A stretch of 64,000 nucleotides of DNA from Furcasterigmium furcatum. Its lineage: Eukaryota; Ascomycota; Sordariomycetes; Glomerellales; Plectosphaerellaceae. The stretch covers positions 599,088 to 663,087 of the forward strand of contig BCIA01000005.1 in NCBI GenBank assembly GCA_001599815.1, given 5' to 3'. A program made the position numbers and the translations under genes. Under the pieces are notes generated by a model, which worked only from the letters and a program-made list of their open reading frames with translations, was not told the origin of the DNA and ran no database searches. Numbering within the stretch: the first letter of the stretch is position 1; every line of letters begins with the position of its first letter. Of the stretch, positions 31,739 to 42,754 are shown one piece after another.

Positions 31739-32296
31739 TCATACTCGCTCTCTTCGTCTTGGTAAGTTTCGTTTCGGGCCGGAATAGGCAGGATCCCATG
31801 GCGGCCGGCGGTTGACTTGGTACACAGGCTGCGGTGGCGGCGGCATTTGCATCTGCTGCATCTGCATTTGCATTCGCCGTCGGCGTCGGTGGTCTGATGC
31901 TTGTTGTTCCGCCGCCGCGTCCTCCTCCTCCTCGTCGTCAAGGTAGGATCGGAGGACCATGTCGTCGTAGCGTTTTTGTGCTTGACGCTGGCGGCGACGG
32001 GCGGTATGGACGCACCACCAGACTATCAGGACGACGACGGCGAAGCCCACGACGCCACTGATGATTCCGGCGATCTGGGCACCCGTCAAGCCGGACGATG
32101 ATTGCGGCGCAGGCGCATTATCTTCTGCGACTCTGGGAGTGCCGCCCAGCACGACGAGCGAGACAAACGTGGTGTCTGGCAGCCGGATCGTCTGCGTGAT
32201 GGTCCGCAAGTCTTGCCTCGCGGCCAAAGTTGGAGGGGGAGAGAACGCAACCGCGCTCGCGAAAGTGATTGTCGTCAAAGTGGCCGCCATTTCCAT
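31739..32296 (-). CDS. Single-pass membrane protein with Met/Gln-rich tail
   Basis: A 185-residue frame. It starts with a signal-peptide-like segment (MEMAATLTTITFASAVAF), then a short outer part, one strong membrane helix (IAGIISGVVGFAVVVLIVWWCV) at about residues 76-97, and a cytosolic tail with Arg/Lys (TARRRQRQAQKR), an acidic patch (DDEEEEDAAAE), a Met/Gln run (MQMQMQQMQM) and PPPPQP. This is the layout of many small fungal surface proteins of unknown role. A different frame is open over the last part and would end at 31699 with a more acidic tail, so the C-terminus could change if there is an unrecognised intron. I do not know its function. Confidence 0.6.
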   Translation of the reverse strand: MEMAATLTTITFASAVAFSPPPTLAARQDLRTITQTIRLPDTTFVSLVVLGGTPRVAEDNAPAPQSSSGLTGAQIAGIISGVVGFAVVVLIVWWCVHTARRRQRQAQKRYDDMVLRSYLDDEEEEDAAAEQQASDHRRRRRMQMQMQQMQMPPPPQPVYQVNRRPPWDPAYSGPKRNLPRRRERV

Positions 32297-32992
32297 GAAT
32301 CCGAAATATCAAGCGTCGCAACAGTTGGGGTCAAAACAATGGCGTTCTCCCGCCGAGACGAGCGCGAGAACAAAAGAGCGACGTGGTCGAATGCCACAAG
32401 GTAAGAATGCTAACAAAGAAAAGACGGCTGATTCACGGCAAACAGCTCCAGGCTGGATCGGTATTGGCACAGATATATATCTTCAATAGACCCAACCTTC
32501 CAATCTGGTGACCGGCTACCACACCACCCCCCATGCAGAGCGATGGTAATCCAGGCCAATAGGATCCCGAACCGTGATCAGGCCAGTCACGAACTTCCCT
32601 GAAATCGGCACGATGGCGGCCTGACACCACGCAGCCTTCACATGCGGCGCGGCAGGCAGCCAGTCAGTCTGCTTCCAGTTACTCGGTGACCGTTTCGGGG
32701 CTTTGCGCATAATACGGTGCATCGCGAATCTGCAAGTGTGGTTAGTCAGTCAAACAGGAACATCACATGATAGGTCACCCACGAGGAGGAGGTATTGCAC
32801 CATAAAGTCGAGCCAAAATCAAAGTCTATATTTCGGAGTCCATATCTATCCATGATACCGTGGTGAGAACGCCGTCTCACAACCCAGATTCCGCTCGGTG
32901 CGGGTCATCATTCCTCCGCGGAAGACAACAACAGCAAGCCCACCCAAAAGAAGATACATAGGAAAAGACCGCCGCTACCCGTGCGTACGCAC
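32297..32992. other. Gene-free interval
   Basis: Upstream DNA of the membrane-protein gene and 3' flank of the RING gene. I see no gene in it. Confidence 0.55.
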
Positions 32993-34177
32993 TCAGTTGT
33001 TCGGAGGTTGGCGCTTGCGCACCGCGACGAACCCACGTAGCGTGGTGACGCGAGGCTGAGCGCTCGTAGAAGTGCCGGTGTGTTTGCGAGTGAACTCGGG
33101 GTCGGTGACGAGGTTGACGATCAAGTCAAAAAGGGGTTGCATGTCGTGGAGACGAACAAACCCATCCTCGAGAGCTTGCTCAGCGGTCGCGATGTTAGTG
33201 CCGGGGGGCACGAAAACAACGCGGGCCTCGCCTTCGCGGACGTTCAGGATGCTTCGGAGGAGGCTGTGCATGCGCTCCTTGATGTTCTTCTCGCGGCAGC
33301 TAGCGCAAGCCGCAGAGACGCCGCCCCCCTCTGATTCACACAGCTGAAAAGTGAGATACTCTTCCATTGTTCGGGGAAGCCGAGTGCCGTACTTCTCAGA
33401 GTTGCCGCCACATTCACGTCGACACTTGGGCTTCCTTTCGCCGAACTTGGCCTTGCAGAAGGGGCATTCTTGATTGATGCGCTCGACGCAGGTTCCGCAC
33501 AGCATGTGGCCGCAAGAGAGCACAAGGAAGTCGTTGGAATTTCCAGTCGTGGAGCAGATGCCGCAGTCGATCTTGAGGTTCCTCAAGTCCTCCTCCGTTC
33601 GGGGACGGGGACGAAGGTCTGGCCAGTAGCTCTCGGCAATGGCATCCGAATCGTCGTCGTTGTCGCCGTCGTTGTTGTTCGCAGGGCGGGGAAGCTGGGG
33701 AGCAGGGCTGTTATTGGGCCAGGGCCTACCTTCAGCAGCAAGGTCGGCAGCTTCAAGCTGCTCGATCACACGCTGAAGGTCCTCGTCCGCAACATGATCT
33801 TCAAACCCACCGTGACCATGCCCGTGGGCGTGGTCAGGGGCACGGGCGTACATGTCGGGATACCAGGGAGCGGGCGGGCGACGGCCGTAGTACTCATCAT
33901 CACGACGACCCGCATCCCCGAAAATATCAGGGATCTCGCGTTCGTAGACAGAGTTTGCTCGTCGATGACCATGGGGCGCAGCTGGACGATGGGCGTACGG
34001 ACCAAAGAGATCGTAGTTAACCTCGCCAGGGCGAAGATCGCGGCGTTGACCGTACCCACCAGGGGCGGGCATTGCAGGGCCAGGACCACCGGGGTAGGGA
34101 GCCTGGTTGGGAGCACGGGGGTCACGACCCATGCGTGCAAGCATGTCTCGCCGCCACGCCTCTCTAAGGCCGTCCAT
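32993..34177 (-). CDS. RING-finger protein
   Basis: A single 394-residue frame. The first ~170 residues are disordered and rich in Pro, Gly, Arg, His and Asp (for example HAHGHGHGGFEDH). A RING-type zinc finger follows at about residues 203-245: CGICSTTG, FLVLSCGHMLCGTC, ECPFC. After it comes a further Cys-rich stretch (KPKCRRECGG, ACASCREKN). The likely role is an E3 ubiquitin ligase or a RING-mediated adaptor; partners are unknown. A decayed relative is found at 54268-54998, so the family has duplicated in this genome. Confidence 0.85.
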   Translation of the reverse strand: MDGLREAWRRDMLARMGRDPRAPNQAPYPGGPGPAMPAPGGYGQRRDLRPGEVNYDLFGPYAHRPAAPHGHRRANSVYEREIPDIFGDAGRRDDEYYGRRPPAPWYPDMYARAPDHAHGHGHGGFEDHVADEDLQRVIEQLEAADLAAEGRPWPNNSPAPQLPRPANNNDGDNDDDSDAIAESYWPDLRPRPRTEEDLRNLKIDCGICSTTGNSNDFLVLSCGHMLCGTCVERINQECPFCKAKFGERKPKCRRECGGNSEKYGTRLPRTMEEYLTFQLCESEGGGVSAACASCREKNIKERMHSLLRSILNVREGEARVVFVPPGTNIATAEQALEDGFVRLHDMQPLFDLIVNLVTDPEFTRKHTGTSTSAQPRVTTLRGFVAVRKRQPPNN

Positions 34178-35375
34178 GGTGATGTTTGTGGTCGTGTTGT
34201 CGTGTTGCTGTGAGTGGTTGTCGATGAAAGGCTGTGTGGCCTTGAGTGTTGGGTATGGTGATGGTGTGAGGAAAGCTGAGGGTGAGGTATGCAGAAAAGG
34301 GGTTCCTATTTAATCTTGGCGGCCATGACGCTCAAGAAATGTGTATGGTCTCTGTGATACCGAAACATGTCCCGAGTTCTTCTGACTAGCCGTCTTGGTC
34401 GGGCCAGGTCGGCGACGGTTGCAGGGCAGAGAATATAATTCACCGACCCAGAGGCTGCTGGCATACTACAGTCGACGTATCACCGAGGGCATCGAAGTCA
34501 TGAGGGTCCCTCAGTGTCTGGGAGATGACTAATTATGCCAAATATAGAGTCAGGGGCGACGTTCTTGTGCAACTGACAAAGTCCCTGTTTTGAGTTCGTT
34601 GTTCGGATCGACTGCACGTGGCTTCTGGTCCACCACCACTCTGTTCTCGGAACACCTACCAAGTTCGCCGACACGCGCGGCCTCAACGCACACGGTGAGA
34701 CAATGAAACCGACGTGATGATTTGCGAAATCTGAGTACAGTAGTATCGAGCAAGTGCATGTGTGTCGGCGATCAGTGGTTGAGGAGTTGGCCGGGGTATG
34801 AGTGACAGTGACAGTGCACTACTTGTTGTACCTCACTGTATGGAAAGAACCCTTTCAAAGAAACCCAAATTCCCCAGAAACTAGCAAAGTAAGTTGATTT
34901 GCCTTTGCCAAACGGATCACTACTTGGCCCCAACCCGCCGTTCCAAGTCACGCTTGAAGCCGTGACTGGGCCAAGGCCCCACCGTCGTCATCGGTCCCCG
35001 AACTCGCGCGGCGCCGAGACCCGCCGAGTCCACCGGGGCGGACCCGGAATGGCCCAAGCCCCTTCGCCGGACGGGTGTAAACGAGGTTTTTAGTGGCGAC
35101 TTGAAAGCTTTACAGGCTCTTCAGGGTCTGACGTCAACATCGCGGCACTTCCAACTTAAACGACTTCACTCGGACTTCATCGCTCTTGGCTTCAACACGC
35201 CAAACTTGCTGTTACAAGCCGCGTCAGCCCTTTTGAATCAAGACTTCTTCCTCGACCTTTTTAAAGGTTGTCACTCCCACCAAGCTGAACCCTTGCCTTC
35301 CTCTCCTTGTCTCCACCCCAAAACTTCCAGGCATACCAACATCAACCTGACCAGTCCACATCACCAACCGCCAAG
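34178..35375. other. Divergent promoter interval
   Basis: Between the RING gene (minus) and the amidotransferase-like gene (plus). The last ~270 bases look like a pyrimidine-rich 5' leader. I see no gene. Confidence 0.55.
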
Positions 35376-36281
35376 ATGACTTTATCCTACCGACCAAGCG
35401 ACACCGCCAAGCTCGTCAAGCTCATCGTCCTCGAGACGGACGAGCCTCACCCCGAAACTCAGCGCGAGCGAGGCTCCTTCGGCGAGATCGTCTTCCACCA
35501 CTTCTACAGGGCAGGCATGAACCATCACCCGCCTCTCGGCATCGAGGTGGAGCAACAATTCGTCGTCACCGAGAAGGGAGGCAAGATGCCCTCTTATGAG
35601 CAGATGGAGAAGTACGACGGCCTTCTCATCACCGGCAGCGTCTTTGACGCCCACGCCAACAACCCCTGGATTTTGGAACTCCTGGATCTCCTCAAGGGTG
35701 AGTCGGTCATTTCCCCGGTTTCGAAATTATTACATGCTGATCCCTTTCCAGAGGTCTGGACTCGCCGACCCGACTTCCACTTCACGGGTGTCTGCTTTGG
35801 CCACCAGATCCTCTCCCGGCTGCTGGGAGGCAAAGTCGGCCCGGCACCGACCGGCGACTGGGAGCTCGGCCACTGCAAGATTGATCTCAACACTGTCGGC
35901 CGTCGGCTGTTCCGCACCAAGGAGGACGCCGTCTACCTCCACCAGATGCACCAGGACCAGGTCATCGAGCCGCCCACCAACAAGTCCTCCAACGGTCTGC
36001 TGCCGGAGGGCGTCGAGCCGCTGGTGTGGGGATCCTCGCCGCACACAAAGGTCCAAGGACTCTATGTCCCGGACAGGCTGTTCTCGACACAGGCGCACCT
36101 TGCCTTCGACGAGGACATGGTGAAGCGGCAGATCGACATGCGGGTCGAGGCTGGCTCGATCCAGGACCTCGACCATGCGGATCGCGCGGCGGAGACTAGT
36201 CATTTGGAACACGATGGATTCCAGGTGGCCGCTGCGATCATGAGACTATTCCACTTTGACGACGATGGCATGGACTGGTAG
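35376..36281 (+). CDS. Class I glutamine amidotransferase-like protein
   Basis: Two exons, 35376-35697 and 35752-36281, give 283 residues. The 54-base intron (GTGAGT...TTTCCAG) is in phase and without a stop, so the unspliced frame is also open and would mislead automatic callers. The GATase1 fold is recognised by DGLLITGSVFDAH, the nucleophile elbow GVCFGHQIL, LGGKVG and HQDQV (candidate catalytic His). The family includes stand-alone GMP-synthase-like amidases; fungal members of this size are mostly uncharacterised. It is probably a cytosolic glutamine or gamma-glutamyl hydrolase. Confidence 0.88.
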   Translation: MTLSYRPSDTAKLVKLIVLETDEPHPETQRERGSFGEIVFHHFYRAGMNHHPPLGIEVEQQFVVTEKGGKMPSYEQMEKYDGLLITGSVFDAHANNPWILELLDLLKGESVISPVSKLLHADPFPEVWTRRPDFHFTGVCFGHQILSRLLGGKVGPAPTGDWELGHCKIDLNTVGRRLFRTKEDAVYLHQMHQDQVIEPPTNKSSNGLLPEGVEPLVWGSSPHTKVQGLYVPDRLFSTQAHLAFDEDMVKRQIDMRVEAGSIQDLDHADRAAETSHLEHDGFQVAAAIMRLFHFDDDGMDW

Positions 36282-36801
36282 GATGTGTATTCTTAGCTTG
36301 ATGACTCTCACGACACTTAAAAAGTATTCAATAATTATAAGATCTCGATGATCTCCATCGTTAACATTTTGGGCGTAGTGACCGACTTGATGCACGGTTC
36401 AATGATATGTCACCCTCGTAGTAGAGTTCTCGACCAGCATACAGGAATCAGAATAGATCTTCACAGCGTCGAATCACATCATCAAACCGGGCTAGTGGAC
36501 CATATCCTATCATGTCACAATTCATTAACTCTTTTGCACAACTTTCAGAACATGTCATAAGGTAAGAGGCGTGCCGCCCCATGTTCAAGTCGTCGTTATC
36601 ATTCTGCTGTCATCTCGCCCAATCCCCTCTCTGCCTATCATAAATCCCACAGACAAGAATGGCCCAGCCATCACGGCTAGGTGTGAGCACCAGGTTATCT
36701 TCATTAGATACATTTCCCGGTGCACCTCATTGCTCCGCCTTGTCTGTTGAGGCCGTGATCGAATACAAGTGTTTCAAAGTCCCGAGACGAACTCAGTCCG
36801 C
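36282..36801. other. Convergent 3' interval
   Basis: Between the stops of the amidotransferase-like gene and the secreted HNH protein. It is A/T-rich in its first half. No gene seen. Confidence 0.55.
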
Positions 36802-37669
36802 TTAACAGGTGTTGAGCATGGTGGTGAGCCTGCTTCTCTCCGCGCTGGAGACGGTCAGGGAGTAAGTGGCCTTGACGCGGATCCAGGACCTGGCGTAGGT
36901 GCAGTGGAAGGCAGCGCGAGGAGGGGTCCAGACGTCAGGGGCACGGTCACCCTTGGAGCGGTTGCTGCTGGCGGAGACAGCCCACAGCTGGGGGCCGGAG
37001 AGGTCGTTGGCGAACTGCTCGCGGCGGGAGGCAGACCAAGAAGAAGCACCGGTCTGGGACAGAGTATTAGCAAAGACCACTCATAGGAAGAGGTCCAGTC
37101 TAGACTTACGCGCCAGGCATGGGCCAGAGGGACCATGTGGTCGATGTCAACCGAGGAGGAAGCAGTGACGGTGACGCCGTCGTAGGGGCTGTACCACGAG
37201 CCGGAGGTAGGCTGGCAAGCGCTGTCGACGTTGACACCGGAGCCGTCACGGCGCAGGGTCATCTCACTGCAAAGGCAGCAGGCGTTAGTAGAGCACGTGA
37301 GGACGGCCAGGGTGATAGAGCAAGCTGCTCCCTCCCTGAACTTAGGGCAAACTTACCGGGCATCGCAAGTTCCCGAAACGCTGATCCAGTGGCGGAACAG
37401 GTCGCGGTTGTAGCCGGTGGACGAGCCCATGGCGGCAGTGGTCAGACCGCTGAGAAGGGAGCGGGCAGTGGCAGCGGAAGGAATGCCGGGCTACTCAGGA
37501 GGAGGTATCAGTGGACGAACCCAGGGGCAGACCAGATAGGAACCATCACAGGTGGACTTACGGGGTCACGGGCGACGAGGACCTTGCCGGTGTCCTGGGA
37601 GACGGGCAGGGGCGAGGCAACGACAGAGACAGCGCCCAGGAGGGCAGTGAGGACTCCGGTGAACTTCAT
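36802..37669 (-). CDS. Small secreted HNH/DUF1524-type protein
   Basis: Four exons, 37669-37562, 37490-37357, 37266-37110 and 37053-36802, give 216 residues with every phase consistent. The start is a typical signal peptide (MKFTGVLTALLGAVSVVASP). The DUF1524 HNH core is VDIDHMVPLAHAWR, continuing TGASSWSASRREQFAND and SNRSKGDRAPDVWTPP. The first His (in DIDHM) and the later Asn/Asp are the expected metal and catalytic residues of a His-Me finger nuclease. It is likely a secreted nuclease used for nutrient scavenging or interaction with other organisms; nuclease activity is inferred from the family. Confidence 0.88.
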
Positions 37670-39013
37670 CTTGGCGATGCTGGACGACGAAACACAAGTA
37701 TTGTCACGTTGTGAGGGGACTTGAAAGGCAGAGATGAGCGGCTTGGCCAGACAAACTCCACGATGTCACCCGGGGGAGGTAGAGCGTCTTATATGCCCAT
37801 CCCGAGATACGGCGTCCAAGTGGTATACCATAGGGATGGCCTTCGGGCATGTACCCAGACATGGACCGACCTCCACCTCCTCCATCGGCCACATGCGACA
37901 GTACCAAGAGCGGCTACATGTCCCATGTAAGACATCTTCACGCGCTCCCAGGGGGCTTGTGGGGGATCTCGTCGGCATTCGCCGCGGGGCAGATGCGACC
38001 ATGCCACACTAGTCCTGCGCTCCTTCCTTTCTGAGGAGGCATGGGTATCTTGAGGGTTTTGTGGAGGGGGTAAGGGGGGGCTGGTAAGATAACGAACGTG
38101 CTGGGCGCGCGATGAAACAGTCTGAGGATGTCGAGATAGTAGAAATTAGCTTCAAGACCCCTCATTCTTCCTCAATCTACTACTACCTAACTATCACCAG
38201 AAGATATGATTATCTCGCGGGAGATACTATCGTAAACTCACTCCAATTCCCGTCGGAGCTGATCGGATTCTCCAAATCCAATGCCCGGAGATGATCAACT
38301 CCTCACCAAACTTACATAGGAAAGCCATCTCAACGCCCAGCGCGCCGGGCTCTGCCGATCACCCACGAACCCTGTCCGCCCTAGAAACATTCTTCTGAAA
38401 GGCCAGCCAACCATCTCCCTCTGGCCCCTCACGCACCGGCAGATCATCCAGGGACAACACCTTCATTGGAGACACCCAGCGCCCACGGGGTCCTGAGTGC
38501 ACGATACCAGTGCAACGTCGTCCGCGGGACGCGTTCGCCTTTTCGGACCAAGATGCACCCTTCAACGGCGCCGGGGCCTCGAAACATCCACTGCCGAGCA
38601 CCCCGAGCACCGGAGGAGCCCGCCTTGCTGTATCGCCGAACCACTCATCGAGCAAGATACCTGCACGTTATCGGGCTGCACTGTCGAGCGCACTGAAAGT
38701 CGGTCAGCGAAGGGGTTAGGGACGATAATCGCAATAGCTCTCGGCAGAGCACGTGCTATCCGACCAGACAGCAGCTACCCATGAAATCCCGCATCGACAC
38801 GACAGGGGCTGGACGAACTCTCACTCTCACAATCCACCGCCATGCTCAAGGCCAGAAACGTAAAACTCATCAGCCTCTCATGCACCGTGAACACCACGCG
38901 GGGCTCCAAAATCCAAGGTTCACTGTTCTCGATTTCTGCTCCTGCTCTCGGTTTTGGGAAGTCCTTCCGAAGCGGCTCGCCCGCACGTGCGCAGATCTGC
39001 CCTCCTCAACGCC
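37670..39013. other. Gene-free interval
   Basis: This holds the promoter of the secreted HNH gene and the 3' flank of the acyltransferase gene. A/T-richer around 38110-38300. Short open frames here have no recognisable content. Confidence 0.5.
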
Positions 39014-40468
39014 TCAGCCCACCACGCGGTCGACCCAGCACGTCCACTCGCGCTGGGCGCAGAGCGCCTCCAGCACAGATGCCTTCAGGGGAACCGTGAC
39101 CTCCAGCTCTCCCGAATCCTTCAGCGCCGGCAAGACAAGGATGCCCCCATCTGCCGCGCCCTTCTGGAACTTCCTCACCGCGTCGGGCTTGCGTCCGTCG
39201 ACCCCGGGGATGCGCCACTCGATGTCGGTAGCGAAGTGCCGCCAGGTGTTGAACGCGAACTGGCCGATGTCGGTCATGTCCAGGGTCACAAACGCGTGCC
39301 TGGGGTCAACGTCGGCCATGAGCCGTATCCTGTCGCTGATGAAGTCGGTGTTCACTTCTCGAAGGGCCTTGTCGATGAGCGTCGTAATCTTGAAGAGCTG
39401 CTTCGGGTCGTCCGCGGCCTGGAGGATCAACTGCGTCGGCGCGGTAGCCATGAGGTTGATCGTAGTGTTGCCCCAGAAGCCTTCGGTTTCGTTCTCGAAC
39501 GCCCTCGAACGCCAGTTGACCGGCATGCACAGCTTCGCAACGCCCGAGTTGCCATGCTTCTCTGAGGGCACGGCCAGTCGGGCCTTCGTGGCTTGCGACC
39601 ATGTCAATGCAGCCAACGCCACGTGCGATGAGGGAGCCTTGGTGAGTCCACCATCCAGCTGAATAGTGCGGCAGAGCTCCTTGAGTCGATCAGTCTTGAA
39701 GACGAACATCTTGGTGTCATGGTGGCCTTGGAGAGATGCTGTTGTCGGTCCGTGGGGATTCATTCTCACTCCGCGAACGATCTTGCCATTGTCGAAGTCC
39801 GCGACGCCATACTCGGGGCATCGGTCGAGATGGCCACGCAGCTGGTCCTCCGTCAAGGGGTTTCCCGGTTTGGACTTTGCGACACAGAGATACGCGAGGT
39901 GACCCTTCTCCGGCCACAGGTGCATGGGGTGATATTCATGCCTGGTCTGGCTGCATGTCTTCCGCGCCAGCCTCTCGAGGAGCATCTGGATACAGGCGCC
40001 ATCTGCGAGTGCATGATGGAGATAACACCAGAGGACCAGGCCGCCATCAAGCACAGTATAGCGCATGTGGAGGACGGGGCCGCCTCCATCCGCTGTGGTC
40101 ACGTCCATGAGTTGGGGTTCCTCGAATGCCGTGTTGGGAAAGCCTTGCGACTTGAGTTCGCCGTACGACGCCGGCATATCGGGGACGTCGTTTTGCTTCC
40201 GGAATTGTAGTTCAATGTCCGATGCCGTGGGCAGAGACAAAGAGACCTTGCATGTCTGCTTGTCAACGACGACTTGTTCGCCGAGGAATGGGTGGTCGGC
40301 CACAACGGCTGTGACGGCATCCCGGAGGCACACGATGGCATCAGCAACGTCGGCTCCTAGGGCGAGGGGGAAGCAAAGGGCAATGGAAATGTGGCTCCGG
40401 AAGCTGATCTGATCCATGGGCGGCAAGGCCACCAGATCGGGGGCAATCTTGGAGTCTGTGGCCTCCAT
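39014..40468 (-). CDS. BAHD/trichothecene-acetyltransferase-type acyltransferase
   Basis: A single-exon 484-residue protein of the fungal transferase family related to trichothecene 3-O-acetyltransferase. The start MEATDSKIAPD (40468) is preferred; an in-frame start at 40537 would add 23 residues. The catalytic HHxxxDG motif is LHHALADGA, and the chloramphenicol-acetyltransferase-like fold shows PMDQISFRSH near the start, CMPVNWRSR, GFWGNTTI and the region MTDIGQFAF in place of the DFGWG motif. It would move an acyl group from CoA to an alcohol or amine of a small molecule. No polyketide or peptide synthase is nearby, so it may act in detoxification or an isolated step. Confidence 0.88.
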   Translation of the reverse strand: MEATDSKIAPDLVALPPMDQISFRSHISIALCFPLALGADVADAIVCLRDAVTAVVADHPFLGEQVVVDKQTCKVSLSLPTASDIELQFRKQNDVPDMPASYGELKSQGFPNTAFEEPQLMDVTTADGGGPVLHMRYTVLDGGLVLWCYLHHALADGACIQMLLERLARKTCSQTRHEYHPMHLWPEKGHLAYLCVAKSKPGNPLTEDQLRGHLDRCPEYGVADFDNGKIVRGVRMNPHGPTTASLQGHHDTKMFVFKTDRLKELCRTIQLDGGLTKAPSSHVALAALTWSQATKARLAVPSEKHGNSGVAKLCMPVNWRSRAFENETEGFWGNTTINLMATAPTQLILQAADDPKQLFKITTLIDKALREVNTDFISDRIRLMADVDPRHAFVTLDMTDIGQFAFNTWRHFATDIEWRIPGVDGRKPDAVRKFQKGAADGGILVLPALKDSGELEVTVPLKASVLEALCAQREWTCWVDRVVG

Positions 40469-40794
40469 TTTGGTTGCGAGTATCGTGAGGTTGTTCGGTG
40501 GGTGCGACGGTTTAGTGTTGAGGCAAGCTTCTCGCAAAAGTGTCCCAGAACAACGGTCCTTTCAAGGGCGTGAAGAAAAGGAAGTTTCTGATACAAACTA
40601 GGCAGTTACCATCACATCGATAATGAAGTGAGAAAGAGTCTATTCACTAGATATGGTTGGGGGTAGGAGCCGGGTCTTTCCAGACTCCCACTCCTGAGTG
40701 ACTTCAACTAGAAGGCACGCTATTCACAGAGCCGTGCAAGGCATGAGCCAAAATGACTTTGAATAAGAATTCCTGTTACATTGTGACTGCGTTC
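40469..40794. other. Short intergenic interval
   Basis: Promoter of the acyltransferase gene and 3' flank of the oxidoreductase gene. Nothing else seen. Confidence 0.55.
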
Positions 40795-42157
40795 TCAAGA
40801 AACGGGAACCACGAGAATGTCGTCGACCTTGACGACCTGCCCCGTCGCGATGGATCTGTTGGCAGCGATTCCTGTGAGAATCGACGCAGCTCCATCGATG
40901 TGACTTGCCGCTCTCATGTATTCGTCAGTCACCGGCTCTCCGAAAAGATCGTCCAACAATATCGTGTCGCCGCCTCCGTGGGCGCCGACGCTGTCATCGA
41001 GTTGGATCTCCTGGGGCTTCTCGAACAGCTTCCGCAGCAGGATTGTCCTTGATTCAAGGGAGCCCTCCAATGACTGATCTCCGCCCGAATTGACGTAGCT
41101 GTTCTCGACCACTTCAACTTCGAGCCGGCCGCCGGTGCCGTTGATGCTGACTCTGAATCCTTCCCAAGGCGCGTATGCTGTGAGCGAGTACGTCATACTC
41201 GCGCCGGAGCGATACTTCACGAGGACATTCATCGTGTCCTCGATGGAGATGCCGTCGCCAAAGACGCTCTGATCGCGGTAGTAGCTGTCCTCGTGCTCCG
41301 CATCGAGGTACATGGCCTTGAGATTCGGGTTCTCTTCCATGTGAAGCGCGAAGGGGTCCGACTTGGCCACATCGCTTCCATGGGCGCGGGTGTAGAACTT
41401 GGTCTCCCCTCGCTGCTCGGCATTTTCGCGTCCGTAGAACTTGAGATCGCCGGTGGCATACACTGTTTCCGGCCGGGACTGCAGCCAGAAGTTCACAAGG
41501 TCGAAATGGTGCGTCGACTTGTGAACGAGAAGGCCACCGCTGTTGCGCTTGTCGCGGTGCCAACGGCGGAAGTAATCGGCACCATGGCTCGTGTTGAGCA
41601 TCCATTCTGAAGAGCCAGGTTAGCTGAGAAGCCCGAGAAAACAGGCGAGATGTATCTGTACCAAAGTGAACGCTGGTAACCTTTCCGATGGCCCCCGACC
41701 GGATTATCTCGAACACCTTGGTGTTGTGTGGTGCGTATCGGTAGTTGAAGGTTACGCGAACCTTCTGCCCGGTGCGCTCGACAGCAGAGAAAATCTCCCT
41801 GCACCTGGGTGCATCGATCGTCATCGGCTTCTCGGTGACGACATTGCAGCCGAGCTCCATGGCTCGGACGATGTAGATGTTGTGCGTGCGGTCCATGGTC
41901 GTGATGATGACCTCGTCGGGTTTCGTTTCCTCGACCATCCTGTCGAAATCCGCCGCCAGGAAGGTCGGCACGGCATCGTGGCCGAGTGTTACCAGCTTGG
42001 AGTTGGCGTAGTTCATGCGTGTCTGGTTGGAGTCGCAGAGCGCAACGATGCAGGACGTTTCCCGGTAATTCGTCGCGATGGCCGAGTAGAAGAAGCTCGA
42101 TCTGCCTCCCGTTCCGACGACAGCATACTTCTTCTTTTGGGGGGCGTTGGGAGCCAT
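40795..42157 (-). CDS. Gfo/Idh/MocA-family oxidoreductase
   Basis: Two exons, 42157-41662 and 41606-40795 (55-base intron), give 435 residues; the split codon makes Glu in EWMLNTSHGADYF. The N-terminal Rossmann fold has VVGTGGRSSFF, followed by IALCDSN-like VALCDSN and the family marker TEKPM. The C-terminal domain has FRRWHRDKRNSGGLLVHKSTHHFDLVNFW, which carries the usual His/Lys active-site residues. The family performs NAD(P)-dependent oxidation or reduction of sugars, inositols and related compounds in the cytosol. It sits in the same minus-strand row as the amidohydrolase and permease. Confidence 0.92.
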
Positions 42158-42754
42158 CGTAGTAAGCAGCTGTGTGATTTCACCGTTCAGACGTCTGGCT
42201 AGAGATGCGAAAACGAGGAAGTGAGATCACTCATGTCGAAAAGGAGACAACGCTCCAACATTTAACATCGGCGGCATGGCGCAGCTCTCGGTGTGTTCTG
42301 TTCCAGGGGCCGAGCACCCTGAAGCTTTACCCCTCCCCCGCACTTGTGGAGTCGTTTAGCGGCCGGTTTGCGGGGGCAAGTTGGCCAACGGCATCATCGT
42401 CACGGTCTCCGGGATGAAATATCCCGTCAATGCTCTCAAGGGCCGACTGTTGGTCTAGCAAATATAAGTACTAGTAGCACGCTCAGCGGCAAAATCGGGG
42501 CTGGCACTAATGGATGGCAGGGCGGTCCAGTTGTAGCGACTCGGTGCGATGTTCAAGAAGCCGACGGGGTCTCGGGTGAGTGAGATCTGTTCTCGGGGCA
42601 TCCTACACCGAGCGAGGGCGACACAATCATCACCTTGTAGTACCAACTCTTGATAGAACAGTCACGAGGCTCGTTATCACATCGGCCTTGAATGCAATGA
42701 ACATTTTCATTGGAAGCTTAACATCGTCGTCTTGATGACTACACTTACGCTCAT
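42158..42754. other. Gene-free interval
   Basis: Promoter of the Gfo/Idh/MocA gene and 3' flank of the amidohydrolase gene. I see no gene. Confidence 0.55.
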
